Positions 9,060 to 18,247 of a DNA stretch of 64,000 bases are shown here, piece by piece (position 1 is the first letter of the stretch; each line of letters starts with the position of its first letter). The stretch lies in the NCBI GenBank assembly GCA_022841915.1, contig JALHQN010000006.1, positions 124,001-188,000 on the forward strand, given 5' to 3'. The notes below the pieces were generated by a model, which was not told the DNA's origin, made no database searches, and saw nothing but the letters and a program-made list of their open reading frames with translations. The position numbers were made by a program, and so were the translations under genes. The stretch is from Burkholderiales bacterium (GTDB lineage Bacteria > Pseudomonadota > Gammaproteobacteria > Burkholderiales > WYBJ01).

Positions 9060-10052
9060 CTATTGCGGCTTGATCCCGGCTGCTGCCACCACTTTCGCCC
9101 AGCGCGTCGTCTCGGACTTGTGATACGCCGCGAAGGACTCCGGCGTGCCGCTGCCCGGTGACATGTAGGTCTTGCGGAAATGATCCTGGGCTTGCGGCGT
9201 CTTCATGAACTGGTTGACCGCATCGTTCCAGCGCTTCACCAGAGACTCCGGGAGAGTGCGCGGACCGTAGATGCCATACCAGATGTATGCCTCGAAGCCC
9301 TGCACGCCGGCCTCTGCTACCGTGGGCACGTTTGGAGCGTACTCGGCGCGTTCGGTGCTGGTGATGGCCAGCGTCCGCAAGCGGCCGCTGTTGATGTGGG
9401 GCAGCAAAGTCCCCGGGGTGTTGAAGAACAGTTTTACTTGCCCACCGATCAGATCCGCGATGCCGGGGGCGCCGCCCTTGTACGGCACGTGCAAAAGCGG
9501 AGCTGACGCCATGGACTTGAACATCTCCAAGGTTAGATGCGTCGTGCTTCCCACGCCCGAGGATGCGGCCGGAATCTGATCCGGTTTCGCCTTGGCCAGG
9601 GCGATCAGATCCTTGACGCTCTTGGCCTCGAACTGAGGATTGACAACCAACAACTGTGCGCTGCGGGCAAGCAAGGCGACGGGCTTGACATCGCGGATGG
9701 TATCGAAGCGCAGGGACTTGTACATGCTCGGCATGATGGCGATCGCGGAGCTCGTGCAGAGCATCGTATACCCGTCCGGATCGGCGCGCACCACGATTTC
9801 GGTCCCGATCTGCGTGCCGGCGCCGGGGCGGTTGTCGACGATGACCTGATGCTTCCAGATGTCCGTGAGACCATGGGCGACCGCCCGCCCGACAAGATCG
9901 ACCGAGCCGCCGGGCGTAAACGGATTGACCATGCGCACCGGACGGTTGGGGAAATTTTCCTGAGCCGATGCAGCGACCGGCCAAAGGGATACTGCCGATG
10001 CAAAGGAGCCACATATCGCCGCGAACAACCGTGTGTTCCGCTTGTCTGTCAT
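9060..10052 (-). CDS. Bug/TctC-family receptor
   Basis: Periplasmic receptor of 330 residues. The start at 10052 follows AGGAGAGG and opens a signal peptide ending ASAQ. Signatures seen are FPNRPVRMVNPFTPGGSVDLVGR, IVDNRPGAGTQIGTEIV, DPDGYTMLC and HVPYKGGAPGIADL. It lies upstream of nothing on its strand except the PEP-CTERM remnant, and 246 bases downstream of the MmgE/PrpD gene at 10299-11645, which is also on the minus strand. The two may be co-transcribed, with the receptor feeding a carboxylate to that enzyme. Confidence 0.92.
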   Translation of the reverse strand: MTDKRNTRLFAAICGSFASAVSLWPVAASAQENFPNRPVRMVNPFTPGGSVDLVGRAVAHGLTDIWKHQVIVDNRPGAGTQIGTEIVVRADPDGYTMLCTSSAIAIMPSMYKSLRFDTIRDVKPVALLARSAQLLVVNPQFEAKSVKDLIALAKAKPDQIPAASSGVGSTTHLTLEMFKSMASAPLLHVPYKGGAPGIADLIGGQVKLFFNTPGTLLPHINSGRLRTLAITSTERAEYAPNVPTVAEAGVQGFEAYIWYGIYGPRTLPESLVKRWNDAVNQFMKTPQAQDHFRKTYMSPGSGTPESFAAYHKSETTRWAKVVAAAGIKPQ

Positions 10053-10298
10053 AACCTCTCCTCGATACGAACGGTGAATCATGAGGGCGCGAACGCTACG
10101 GCCCCAAATGCTGGGAGCCGGGTTCGTCGCCAGGGTTCAATAGGCAGCGCAACTGAAATCCATACGCCGGTAGTCATCCGTACAGAACACTACCAGCGTC
10201 TTTCTCCCGGAAAGCTAAGCGGCCGACGGTCGCTGCGCCGCATACCTCATGGCACGAACGTATCGACATCGAGGGCGACCAGATTGTTCCGAATGGGA

Positions 10299-11645
10299 TC
10301 AGGTACGCTTCGACAACAAGTCCAGCACCGGCCGGATGCCGGGCAAGTTTTCGATGTCGAGCAGCATCTTCGAAGTGCGCTCGGCCACTTGCGCCCCGAC
10401 TACCTCGGTGGCGTTTCTCAGGTACTTCTCGATCACGAGCGAGGGTGGTGCGGGCTTGCGTGCATCCCCCAGCGGAATGTCGATCGGTTGCACCGTCGTC
10501 TGTCCCTTGGCTTCGATGACCAGGGCACCCAAGGCCCCTTGCTGGGCCGACGCGGGATCCTCTACGGTCTTGAACTTGCCGAGGTGTTTTTGCAGCTCCG
10601 GTCGACGGAAGGCATGTTCGGAGAATGTCGACTTGAGCACCGTGCCATCGAGAATCGCGCACGCCACCGGGTACTCATAGCCGAATTTTCCGGAGAACTC
10701 TCCCGTGGGACGCACTCGGAAATACGGCTGCAGATGCGGGACGCGAACCTCGACCGAGGTGAGGTCATCGAGCCCGTGACCGGTCTTGGCGCGGTAGGCC
10801 AGCGCGGCATCGATCGCCCCTTGCGCGATGTAGCCACAAGGATACTTCTTCAGTCGCCACGAGTCGGCGATATGCCATTGCGCTAGCGCGGAAACGGCGT
10901 GATTAACGTCGACACCCTCCATCCTCCCGGCAGCCACGACGCTGTAGATGTAGCCCAAAGGCGCTTCGATCGCGTCGGGATTGGCTTCGAATCCGCTCGC
11001 GGCGAGTTCAGCCGCAAGCACCCCCGCCTGTGAGGCAATGCCCCCATGCAGCGGTTTGGTATGGGTGCCGAAGTTGCCGGTGATCCCGCCTGCCTGCGAC
11101 GAAGCGATGCCCCAGGCGTGACGCTGCTGGATGTCGGTCAACCCGAGCAGCCGACCGGATACCGTGGCCGACGTGAGCGGGCCGAACATCGCGGTGCTGT
11201 GCAGTCCGTGGAACTGATCCGGTCGCCGAGGAACGATGCGCGCCAAGGACTCGCCGACCTGGTAACCGGCGATATAGGCTTCAAGCATCTGTCGCCCCGT
11301 GCGATTTTGCGTCTCGCCCGTCGCGAGCATCGCCGGGACAAGCACGACGCTCGGATGCCCCATGTTCGACGTATCGTCGAAGTCGAGCGTATGACCCAGG
11401 GTGCCATTGACCAGCGCGGCCAGCCAAGTCGACGTCTTGCGTGGATTTCCCAGAACGGTGGCTTCGTCGGCGACGCATCGATCCACGATGGCCTGCACCT
11501 TCACGCCGGGATCTTCACCAATGCCCGCCAGCGCCACACCGATCTGATCCATGATCGCCAGCTTCGCAACCTGCACGTCCCGCTCAGGCACCTTGTCGAG
11601 CGTGATACTTTTGACGTACTCCGCTAATGTCTGCCCGAATTCCAT
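10299..11645 (-). CDS. MmgE/PrpD family protein
   Basis: Cytosolic protein of 448 residues of the 2-methylcitrate dehydratase/cis-aconitate decarboxylase fold. Family features include LAIMDQIGVALAGIGED, LVNGTLGHTLDFDDTSNMGHPSVVLVPAMLA, FGTHTKPLHGGIASQAGV and LKKYPCGYIAQGAIDAA. The start MEFGQTLAEYV at 11645 is preceded by GGGGAGGCGAGG; a further in-frame ATG lies 18 bases upstream. True PrpD is one possibility, but solo paralogues beside Bug receptors probably act on other hydroxy- or methyl-carboxylates. It is one of four paralogues in the window. Confidence 0.88.
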   Translation of the reverse strand: MEFGQTLAEYVKSITLDKVPERDVQVAKLAIMDQIGVALAGIGEDPGVKVQAIVDRCVADEATVLGNPRKTSTWLAALVNGTLGHTLDFDDTSNMGHPSVVLVPAMLATGETQNRTGRQMLEAYIAGYQVGESLARIVPRRPDQFHGLHSTAMFGPLTSATVSGRLLGLTDIQQRHAWGIASSQAGGITGNFGTHTKPLHGGIASQAGVLAAELAASGFEANPDAIEAPLGYIYSVVAAGRMEGVDVNHAVSALAQWHIADSWRLKKYPCGYIAQGAIDAALAYRAKTGHGLDDLTSVEVRVPHLQPYFRVRPTGEFSGKFGYEYPVACAILDGTVLKSTFSEHAFRRPELQKHLGKFKTVEDPASAQQGALGALVIEAKGQTTVQPIDIPLGDARKPAPPSLVIEKYLRNATEVVGAQVAERTSKMLLDIENLPGIRPVLDLLSKRT

Positions 11646-11995
11646 CCTCGCCTCCCCTGCCATGGCGTCGCCGCCGAAGACGGGCGAACGCGCTGCGTCG
11701 ATCTCTTGTGTAAGAAATGAATTCCTCGATGCAAAGCAAACCGATCCGGTTCGACGCTCGAGGATGTCCGGGTGATGATACACGCCCGAAACGGCGGACG
11801 GGCACAGCTGGACCATCGTGCATCCGGCGGGGCCGCTTCCAGACGATCGGCTTGATTCGCATCAAGGACATCCATTGTTCGTCGTCGGGATGCCTTCATT
11901 ACTATCCGCGCGTGCCGTCAATTGCGTCTGGCCCCCGTACCAGAACGCCGGGGCATCGGAACCGCCTTTAACCTTCCACGCATACGAAAGCAAGC
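11646..11995. other. intergenic, no gene recognised
   Basis: About 350 bases between the MmgE/PrpD gene and the small frame at 11996. Short frames here lack codon bias and ribosome sites. I see no hairpin with a T-run and no tRNA-like structure. Confidence 0.5.
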
Positions 11996-12172
11996 ATGAT
12001 GTCGAAAGACACCCGTCGCCTACCTCTCTCGGACAAACTCGCCGTGCTCAAGGAGTTGCGCGAGTTCCTGCTTCTGACGCCCGAAGAGTATCGCAGGCTA
12101 ATCGCTCACGTCGCCAAGGGACACTACGCTGCCGCGCAGTGCAAGCCCCGCGACGATTCGAAAGTGGCCTGA
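11996..12172 (+). CDS. small hypothetical protein (58 aa)
   Basis: A short frame with two adjacent ATGs encodes a charged, helix-prone protein: SDKLAVLKELREFLLLTPEEYRRLIAHVAKGHYAAA. The amphipathic LKELREFLLLTPEEYRRL block looks like real protein rather than random translation, and nothing overlaps it on the other strand. The ribosome site is weak (GAAAGC). No family is recognised. Confidence 0.4.
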   Translation: MMSKDTRRLPLSDKLAVLKELREFLLLTPEEYRRLIAHVAKGHYAAAQCKPRDDSKVA

Positions 12173-12324
12173 TCGAGCGGCTCTGCCCGAGCCGCATCAC
12201 CGCTACCAGACTCGGCCCCTAAAGGGGCTTGCCACAGTCCTCCGCTCGAAGATGCACCCAACCGCCAGACTCCCCCCCTCGCCTCGCTGCCGACCGGTGC
12301 GGCGCATGCTATCCTCCGCACCGC

Positions 12325-12411
12325 GCCCGGGTGGTGAAATCGGTAGACACAAGGGACTTAAAATCCCTCGCTCGCAAGGGCATGCCGGTTCGATTCCGGC
12401 CCCGGGCACCA
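12325..12411 (+). tRNA. tRNA-Leu (anticodon UAA)
   Basis: 87 bases including an encoded CCA. The acceptor stem GCCCGGG pairs with CCCGGGC. The anticodon arm AGGGA-CTTAAAA-TCCCT presents TAA. A long variable arm (CGCTCGCAAGGGCATG) and a T arm with GGTTCGATTCC follow. The large variable arm and discriminator A are those of a leucine tRNA. Confidence 0.97.
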
Positions 12412-12490
12412 GCAAAAACAACGGGTGGTGAGGGGCTGTCCCCGCGTATCATTTCACGCCTGCGGCACATGCGTGGCTAGAAAAGAAGAA

Positions 12491-12853
12491 ATGGCCTTTC
12501 GATTCATCGCAAGATTGCTTGCGCTTTTCATGTTTTGGTCCGGTTTCGCGGCCATCGAGGCGCCTCACGCGCTCGGTCAATCGTCGACCGAGCGCTATCT
12601 CGTCGTCAGCCATTCGGTTGCGCCGTCTGCTGCGAACGAGGGCTCGGTGGAGCATCATCACTTGGACGATCTTCCAGCCCAGGTTCAGTACGATCCTCCG
12701 ATCGAACCGTCGGGTCTGCTGCCCGGGATGCCTAAGACCAGAACGCCATTGCTGTCGGCGGCCCAGCCGCTCGCTTCGGCGGCACTCCCAGCGAAATCAC
12801 CTTGCCTGGCCGGACCTTTGCGTCCACCCTGCCACGCCCTCCATATGGCCTGA
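12491..12853 (+). CDS. small putative secreted protein
   Basis: A 120-residue frame starting at 12491 after an A/G-rich leader (AGAAAAGAAGAA). Residues 1-30 (MAFRFIARLLALFMFWSGFA onward, to HALGQ) form a likely signal peptide. The rest is proline-rich with a HHHLDD patch and a C-terminal C-x12-C-x6 segment rich in His and Pro. No catalytic motif is seen. It lies just after tRNA-Leu and before the Bax-inhibitor-like gene. Metal binding is a guess from the His cluster only. Confidence 0.55.
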   Translation: MAFRFIARLLALFMFWSGFAAIEAPHALGQSSTERYLVVSHSVAPSAANEGSVEHHHLDDLPAQVQYDPPIEPSGLLPGMPKTRTPLLSAAQPLASAALPAKSPCLAGPLRPPCHALHMA

Positions 12854-13022
12854 CCCTCATCCTCGCGCCCCCCCTGGGCGACGATGGCGGCGCGATACCG
12901 ACGCATAGTAGACGGTACGCTGTTTCAGGCCACCTGACCGCTGTGTCACCGGTTTTAGGCGAGCTGCCCGCAAGGCATGCCACCGCAAGCGATTTCCTCG
13001 AATTTCCAAACAAAGGACCACC

Positions 13023-13715
13023 ATGAATCAGAGAGCCACCTACGTCCCGATCGGTGCGGCCACGTCCACTGCCGGCGAGCGCAACCGCGTGCTGCGCAAT
13101 ACCTACTGGCTGCTCGCCTTGTCGATGCTGCCGACTGTGCTCGGCGCCTGGATCGGTGTCAGCACCGGTTTGTCTCGCGCGATGTCTCCGGGGATAGGCC
13201 TGATGGTCTTCCTGATCGGCGCCTTCGGCTTCATGTACGCCATCGAGCGCACCAAGAACTCCGCCGCCGGAGTTCCGATGTTGCTGGCCTTCACCTTCTT
13301 CATGGGCGTGATGCTCTCGCGGCTCGTGGGCGCGGTGCTCGGTCTGGCGAATGGTTCCGGGCTGATCATGATGGCTTTCGCGGGCACAGGTGCGATCTTC
13401 CTGGGCATGGCGACGCTTTCGACGCTCATCAAGCGCGACCTGACCTCCATGGGCAAGTTTTTGTTCATAGGCGCGATCATGCTGCTGGTCGCCGGCATCG
13501 CGAATTTCTTCATCCAGTCGAGCGCGCTGATGATTACCCTGGCCGTCATGGCCATCGGCATCTTTTCGGCATTCATCCTGCACGACCTCAAGCGCGTTCG
13601 GGACGGTTACGAGACCAACTACATCACCGCCACGCTGGGCGTTTACCTGAGCCTGTACAACGTGTTTCAGTCACTGCTGGCTTTGCTGGGTCTGGCGGGT
13701 GGCCGGGACGAGTGA
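13023..13715 (+). CDS. Bax inhibitor-1 (BI-1/YccA) family membrane protein
   Basis: Inner-membrane protein of 230 residues with about seven hydrophobic segments. Family signatures include NTYWLLALSMLPTVLGAWIG near the N-terminus, SSALMITLAVMAIGIFSAFILHDLKRV, and the C-terminal YITATLGVYLSLYNVFQSLLALLG. E. coli YccA, a modulator of FtsH, is the best-known relative. The ATG directly follows a purine-rich AAGGACCACC. UppP follows 37 bases downstream, so the two may be co-transcribed. Confidence 0.9.
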   Translation: MNQRATYVPIGAATSTAGERNRVLRNTYWLLALSMLPTVLGAWIGVSTGLSRAMSPGIGLMVFLIGAFGFMYAIERTKNSAAGVPMLLAFTFFMGVMLSRLVGAVLGLANGSGLIMMAFAGTGAIFLGMATLSTLIKRDLTSMGKFLFIGAIMLLVAGIANFFIQSSALMITLAVMAIGIFSAFILHDLKRVRDGYETNYITATLGVYLSLYNVFQSLLALLGLAGGRDE

Positions 13716-13752
13716 ACGACAGCGGAAGTAAGATGCCCCGCGCGGGGGGCGA

Positions 13753-14589
13753 ATGAGCGGCGCCGCGTGGTTCGAAGCCGCCTTCCTCGGCCTGTTGCAA
13801 GGGTTGACCGAATTCCTGCCGATCTCGTCGAGCGCGCACCTGCGCATCGTCGGGCCGCTGCTGCCCTCGGGCGGCGATCCAGGGGCCGCGTTCACGGCGA
13901 TCACCCAGATCGGCACCGAGGTTGCCGTGCTGATCTATTTCAGGCGCGAACTCGCGGCTATTGCGCTGTCGTGGTGGCGTTCATGCGTGAGCGGTGGAAG
14001 GCATGCGGACGCCGACTCGCGCATGGGCTGGCTGATCCTTGTCGGCACGCTGCCGATCGCTTGCTTGGGACTGCTGTTCAAGGACTCGATCGAGACATCG
14101 CTGCGCAACCTGTACCTCACGGCGGCGATGCTGATCGGCTTCGCCCTGCTGCTTTGGGCCGCGGATCGATTCGGCTCTCGGCGCCTCTCGCTGCGCGATC
14201 TGGGCTGGAAACACGGCATCCTCTTCGGACTGGCGCAAGCACTGGCATTGATACCGGGGGTTTCACGTTCAGGCGGCACCATTACCGCAGGGCTCCTGAT
14301 GGGCTACACGCGGGTGGCCGCTGCGCGCTACTCGTTTCTGTTGGCGGTGCCGGCGGTGCTAGCCTCAGGCTTCTACCAGCTATGGCGCAGCGTCGAGGTC
14401 GGCAGCCCCGTGGCGCCCGGGCCGACGGCACTGGCCACGCTAGTGGCATTCGGCGTCGGCTACGGCGTCATCGTTGCTTTCATGAAGTTCGTCACCACCC
14501 GCAGCTACCTGCCTTTCGTCGTTTACCGCATCGTGTTGGGATGCCTTGTGCTGGTCTTGCTGTGGGCCGGCGTCCTGCAGCCGGTTTAA
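13753..14589 (+). CDS. uppP: undecaprenyl-diphosphate phosphatase UppP (BacA)
   Basis: Inner-membrane enzyme that dephosphorylates undecaprenyl pyrophosphate so the lipid carrier can be reused in peptidoglycan and other envelope synthesis. Its 278 residues match the family length. Both conserved motifs are present: LQGLTEFLPISSSAHL near the N-terminus and PGVSRSGGTITAGLLMG near residue 170. A perfect palindrome (AGCCGGTT-T-AACCGGCT, 14579-14595) spans the stop codon but has no T-run. Confidence 0.95.
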   Translation: MSGAAWFEAAFLGLLQGLTEFLPISSSAHLRIVGPLLPSGGDPGAAFTAITQIGTEVAVLIYFRRELAAIALSWWRSCVSGGRHADADSRMGWLILVGTLPIACLGLLFKDSIETSLRNLYLTAAMLIGFALLLWAADRFGSRRLSLRDLGWKHGILFGLAQALALIPGVSRSGGTITAGLLMGYTRVAAARYSFLLAVPAVLASGFYQLWRSVEVGSPVAPGPTALATLVAFGVGYGVIVAFMKFVTTRSYLPFVVYRIVLGCLVLVLLWAGVLQPV

Positions 14590-14636
14590 CCGGCTAAGTC
14601 CCGAATTCCCCGTCCGAAATCTCGAGCCCCCCTGCC

Positions 14637-15962
14637 ATGGAAATCGTACTACTGTCCGCCCTGATCATCCTCAATGGCCTGTTCGCCATGTCGGAGATTG
14701 CACTCGTAACTGCACGCAAGGCGCGCATGCAGAAACTCGTCGATCAGGGCGACCGCGCGGCCGCTGCTGCCGTCAAGCTGGGCGAGGATCCCACACGTTT
14801 TCTGTCGACCATCCAAATCGGCATCACGTCGATCGGGGTACTCAACGGCATCGTCGGCGAGGCGGCGCTGGCCGGTCCGTTGGCAGTTTGGCTGATCGCG
14901 GCGGGCGCGCCCGAGAACGTCGCCACTTACGGGGCCACCGGATTGGTGGTGTTGCTGATCACCTACTTCTCCATCGTCGTCGGCGAACTGGTACCCAAGC
15001 GCCTGGGCCAGACGCATCCGGAGACGCTGGCACGCCTGGTTGCGCGTCCGATCGATTGGCTCGCCATCGCCACCAAGCCTTTCGTCCGGTTGCTCTCCAT
15101 GTCGACTCAGTTGCTGTTGCGTGTTCTGGGCGTGAAGGCGGATAGCTCGGCCGCTGTCACCGAGGAGGAAATTCACGCCATGCTCGCGGAAGGAACCACC
15201 GCAGGCGTGATCGAGTCGCACGAGCATGCGATGGTGCGCAACGTCTTCCGACTCGACGATCGCCAGATCGGCTCGCTGATGGTGCCCCGTGCGGACATCG
15301 TCGCACTCGATGTCGCCCTGCCCTTCGAGGTCAATCTGGCACGCATCGAGGCGAGCAACCATGCTCGCTTCCCGGTGGTCAATGGCGGGCTGGAGAACGT
15401 TCAGGGCGTGGTCAATGCTCGCCAGTGGCTGGCGCGCGCGATGCGCGACGGTGCCCGCGACCTTCAGGGTCAGCCGATGGAACAGCCCTTGTACGTGCCG
15501 GAGACTCTGACTGGCATGGAGCTGCTCGACAATTTCCGCGAATCGAGTGTGCAGATGGCCTTCGTCATCGATGAATACGGCGAAGTGCAGGGCCTCGTCA
15601 CGCTGCAGGATTTGGTCGAGGCCATCACGGGCGAGTTTCGGCCGCGTGATCCGCAGACCTCCTGGGCGGTGCAGCGCGACGACGGCAGTTGGCTGCTCGA
15701 CGGTCACATACCGGTGCCGGAATTGAAGGATCGTCTGCAACTTTCCTCTGTACCCGAGGAAGACCGCGGCCGTTATCACACCCTCAGCGGCATGATGATG
15801 CTGCTGACTGGGCGCCTTCCCAAGGAGGCCGACGCGGTAACCTGGGAGGGTTGGCATTTCGAGATCATGGACATGGACGGTAAGACCATCGACAAAGTGC
15901 TCGCCAGCCGATTGCCCGAAGCAGCGTTTGCAGAAGACGGACCCGAGCCAGGAACACCATGA
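14637..15962 (+). CDS. CNNM/CorC-HlyC family membrane protein (hemolysin-like)
   Basis: 441-residue membrane protein. An N-terminal DUF21/CNNM part (about residues 1-190) has three or four hydrophobic helices (VLLSALIILNGLFAMSEIAL, TYGATGLVVLLITYFSIVVGELVPKR). A CBS pair follows (about 210-330; GLVTLQDLVEAITGEF), then a CorC/HlyC C-terminal domain. Relatives transport Mg2+ or Co2+ or influence their efflux. The 'hemolysin' label is historical. Its stop overlaps the start of the small frame at 15959. Confidence 0.9.
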   Translation: MEIVLLSALIILNGLFAMSEIALVTARKARMQKLVDQGDRAAAAAVKLGEDPTRFLSTIQIGITSIGVLNGIVGEAALAGPLAVWLIAAGAPENVATYGATGLVVLLITYFSIVVGELVPKRLGQTHPETLARLVARPIDWLAIATKPFVRLLSMSTQLLLRVLGVKADSSAAVTEEEIHAMLAEGTTAGVIESHEHAMVRNVFRLDDRQIGSLMVPRADIVALDVALPFEVNLARIEASNHARFPVVNGGLENVQGVVNARQWLARAMRDGARDLQGQPMEQPLYVPETLTGMELLDNFRESSVQMAFVIDEYGEVQGLVTLQDLVEAITGEFRPRDPQTSWAVQRDDGSWLLDGHIPVPELKDRLQLSSVPEEDRGRYHTLSGMMMLLTGRLPKEADAVTWEGWHFEIMDMDGKTIDKVLASRLPEAAFAEDGPEPGTP

Positions 15963-16117
15963 CCCTTGCACCTGCGTTAGAAGTTGCCCGCATCCGCCTC
16001 ATGGTTGTCACCCTGGAGGTGGCGTCGGTTCGCAGCAAGCCCGCATGGGTCGGGATTCGTTCTCGGCTCGCCGAACTCGAAGCGCGCGGCGCCAGCCCAG
16101 GTGGAACCGCCCGATGA
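15959..16117 (+). CDS. small frame translationally coupled on both sides (52 aa)
   Basis: The ATG at 15959 overlaps the CorC-like gene's stop (ATGA), and its own TGA at 16115-16117 overlaps the exoD start (ATGA at 16114). Translation gives a basic, helix-prone sequence: TLAPALEVARIRLMVVTLEV followed by RSRLAELEARGASP. The double ATGA overlap is the main evidence that it is real, or at least that it acts as a coupling leader. No family is recognised. Confidence 0.5.
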   Translation: MTLAPALEVARIRLMVVTLEVASVRSKPAWVGIRSRLAELEARGASPGGTAR

Positions 16118-16743
16118 CCCAAGCCACGGCGGGCTCGGCGGGCAAAGTACCCCTTTCCAATGTTCTGTACGCGCTGGCATACGACGACACGCGCGAGCGC
16201 ATTTCCGTCAGCGATCTGCTCGATGCACTGGGCGATCGGGCGCTGGCTGCATTGATGTTCGTGTTCGCTGTTCCCAATGTGTTGCCTGTGCCGCCGGGAA
16301 CGTCGGCCGTCCTGGGGGCGCCACTGATCTTTCTCGCGGCCCAACTCGCATTCGGGCTTCGGCCTTGGCTGCCTGCGATCATCGCATCGCGCTCGATGGC
16401 GCGCGCCGACTTCGGAGCCTTGGTGCGTCGCGTCGGTCCATGGCTCGCTCGTGCTGAGCGACTCCTGCGGCCTCGCGCAATTCGACTGGCGCTGCCGCCG
16501 ATGGAGTTCGTGATCGGCCTCGTCTGTCTGTTGCTCGCCATAGTGTTGGCCCTACCGATTCCACTGGGCAATATGTTGCCGGCGCTGGCCATCAGCCTGC
16601 TGGCACTGGGCCTGCTCGAGCGGGATGGTTTATGGGTCCTGGCGGGCTTCGCGGCGACGCTCGTCTCGGCCTTGCTCGTGTCGGGTGTGGTGTACGCGAT
16701 GGTCAAGACGGCGATCTACCTGTTCACCCAGGTTTTGCGCTGA
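16114..16743 (+). CDS. ExoD-family membrane protein
   Basis: 209-residue inner-membrane protein. It begins with a soluble helix (LSNVLYALAYDDTRERISVSDLLDALGDRALAALMF) typical of ExoD proteins, followed by FAVPNVLPVPPGTSAVLGAPLIF and paired hydrophobic helices, ending with a long C-terminal hydrophobic segment. Rhizobial ExoD affects exopolysaccharide production and alkali sensitivity; in most other bacteria the role is unknown. The start at 16114 overlaps the preceding small frame. Together with the CorC-like gene this forms a coupled unit. Confidence 0.88.
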   Translation: MTQATAGSAGKVPLSNVLYALAYDDTRERISVSDLLDALGDRALAALMFVFAVPNVLPVPPGTSAVLGAPLIFLAAQLAFGLRPWLPAIIASRSMARADFGALVRRVGPWLARAERLLRPRAIRLALPPMEFVIGLVCLLLAIVLALPIPLGNMLPALAISLLALGLLERDGLWVLAGFAATLVSALLVSGVVYAMVKTAIYLFTQVLR

Positions 16744-16805
16744 CCACGCCCTGCCCTCTTGTGGCAGGCCGAGATACTAGGCTGCAGCGATCGAACGGGA
16801 GGTCT

Positions 16806-17834
16806 TCAGCCGGTCTGCATCGATGACTCGCGTACCGCTGTCAGCGCGCGAGATCGAAGTTGTCCGCAGGCAGCATCGATATCCTGTCCGCCAGACTGGC
16901 GCAACTTCGTGAGCACGCCGCGCTGGAGCAGCGTGCGCGTCATCGTGAGCGCGCGTTCCCACGAGGGTCGTCGGAACTCGAGACCATCGACCGCGTTGAA
17001 AGGGATGAAGTTCATGACCGCGTACTTGCCGGCGAGCAGTTGCGAGATGCCTTCGATTTCATCATCGCCGTCGTTGATGCCTTCGAGCAAGGTCCACTGA
17101 TACTGGATAGGGTAGCCCGTGGCTTGTGCGTAGGCCTCCGCTCGCTCGACTAGCTCGGCCGGATCGATGCGGGGCGCTCGCGGCAGCAAGGCAGCTCTCA
17201 GCGCGGGCTTGGTCGTATGCAGCGACAATGCCAAGGCGGGCTTGACGATGCCGCTGGGCAAGCGATCGAACACGCGGGCATCCCCCACGGTGGAGAAGAC
17301 GAGATTCTTGTGGCCGATCCCGCCGCTCGTGCCGAGCATCTCGATGGCTGCGAGCACCTCGTCGAGATTGTGCGCCGGCTCGCCCATGCCCATGAAGACG
17401 ACCTTGTGCACCGGCCTGATCGAGCGCCCCAGCGCGACTTGCGCCACGATCTCCGCGCTGCCGAGCTGACGCGTGAGACCGTCCTTGCCCGTCATGCAGA
17501 AGACACAGCCGACCGCGCAACCCACCTGAGTGGATGCGCACAGCACATTGCGGGCGAGCAGCACGCTCTCGATCGTTCGCCCGTCATGCAATTCGACCAG
17601 CAAGCGTATCGTCCCATCGCTGCCCGAGTTGCGCACTCTCACGCGCGCAATCGATTGCAGGCGCAGCCCGATCTCCGGCAGCGCCGCGCGCACGCGGGCG
17701 GGCAGGAACGTCTCTGGGCGCCGGCGCCCAGCATCCAGGGGCAGCGCATGGAGCCAGGCGCGCAGCATGCGCTCCTCGTGAGCAGGCCGCGTGCCGTAAG
17801 CGCGCAGAATAGGCGTGAGATCTTCGATGCGCAT
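16806..17834 (-). CDS. RlmN/Cfr-family radical-SAM rRNA/tRNA methyltransferase
   Basis: Radical-SAM enzyme of 342 residues that probably methylates C2 of adenine in RNA. The cluster motif is C-A-V-G-C-V-F-C (C-x3-C-x2-C). The mechanism's two other cysteines are visible: LCASTQVGC before the cluster and DIDAACGQL near the end. Other RlmN features are FMGMGEPAHNLDEVLAAIEML and ALSLHTTKPALRAALLPRAP. The sequence is shorter and more divergent than housekeeping RlmN, so it may be a second RlmN-like copy. It is convergent with exoD. Confidence 0.85.
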   Translation of the reverse strand: MRIEDLTPILRAYGTRPAHEERMLRAWLHALPLDAGRRRPETFLPARVRAALPEIGLRLQSIARVRVRNSGSDGTIRLLVELHDGRTIESVLLARNVLCASTQVGCAVGCVFCMTGKDGLTRQLGSAEIVAQVALGRSIRPVHKVVFMGMGEPAHNLDEVLAAIEMLGTSGGIGHKNLVFSTVGDARVFDRLPSGIVKPALALSLHTTKPALRAALLPRAPRIDPAELVERAEAYAQATGYPIQYQWTLLEGINDGDDEIEGISQLLAGKYAVMNFIPFNAVDGLEFRRPSWERALTMTRTLLQRGVLTKLRQSGGQDIDAACGQLRSRALTAVRESSMQTG

Positions 17835-18247
17835 GGTAGGGGGTGATCGGGATCTGCGAATTTCGTCGGGCAGCGTCTCGGGCGATGCGAGATACGCTGG
17901 TCGCGATTCGATGCGAGTCGCAAGTCCCGGGTGGCGCCAATTTTGCCATCACACGAGGCCGGTGCGGCGCAAATCTGCACAACGATTCGCGCCGATGCAC
18001 GCCGCCTCAGCGGCTTCTATCCGGAAAACATAGAGAACCATTGGCCTCGGAGCGCCCCGATGGGCCTCTGCCCGCCGGATCCAGCGTCGACGCTTCGGCA
18101 AGCCCGGATGCCTCCCGCTGGCATGCCTTTCGCGGCAGCGCGGGCGCGCCACGTTATCATGCGGGCTGCACGACCGAGCCACCCGCCCGCCCGAACGCGC
18201 GGCCCCGCATACCGGGCCGCACGTGCAAGGACCGATTGAGAACCCCG
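17835..18247. other. intergenic, no gene recognised
   Basis: 413 bases between the divergent RlmN-like and CMD-Rieske genes. The frame of the latter stays open upstream, but the translation there is low-complexity and arginine/alanine-rich with no domain. It presumably carries both promoters. Confidence 0.5.

Noticed and set aside
14579-14595. Perfect 17-base palindrome over the uppP stop codon, a possible terminator
   Set aside because: It has no T-run after it and the next gene follows at once on the same strand, so a rho-independent terminator is not supported.
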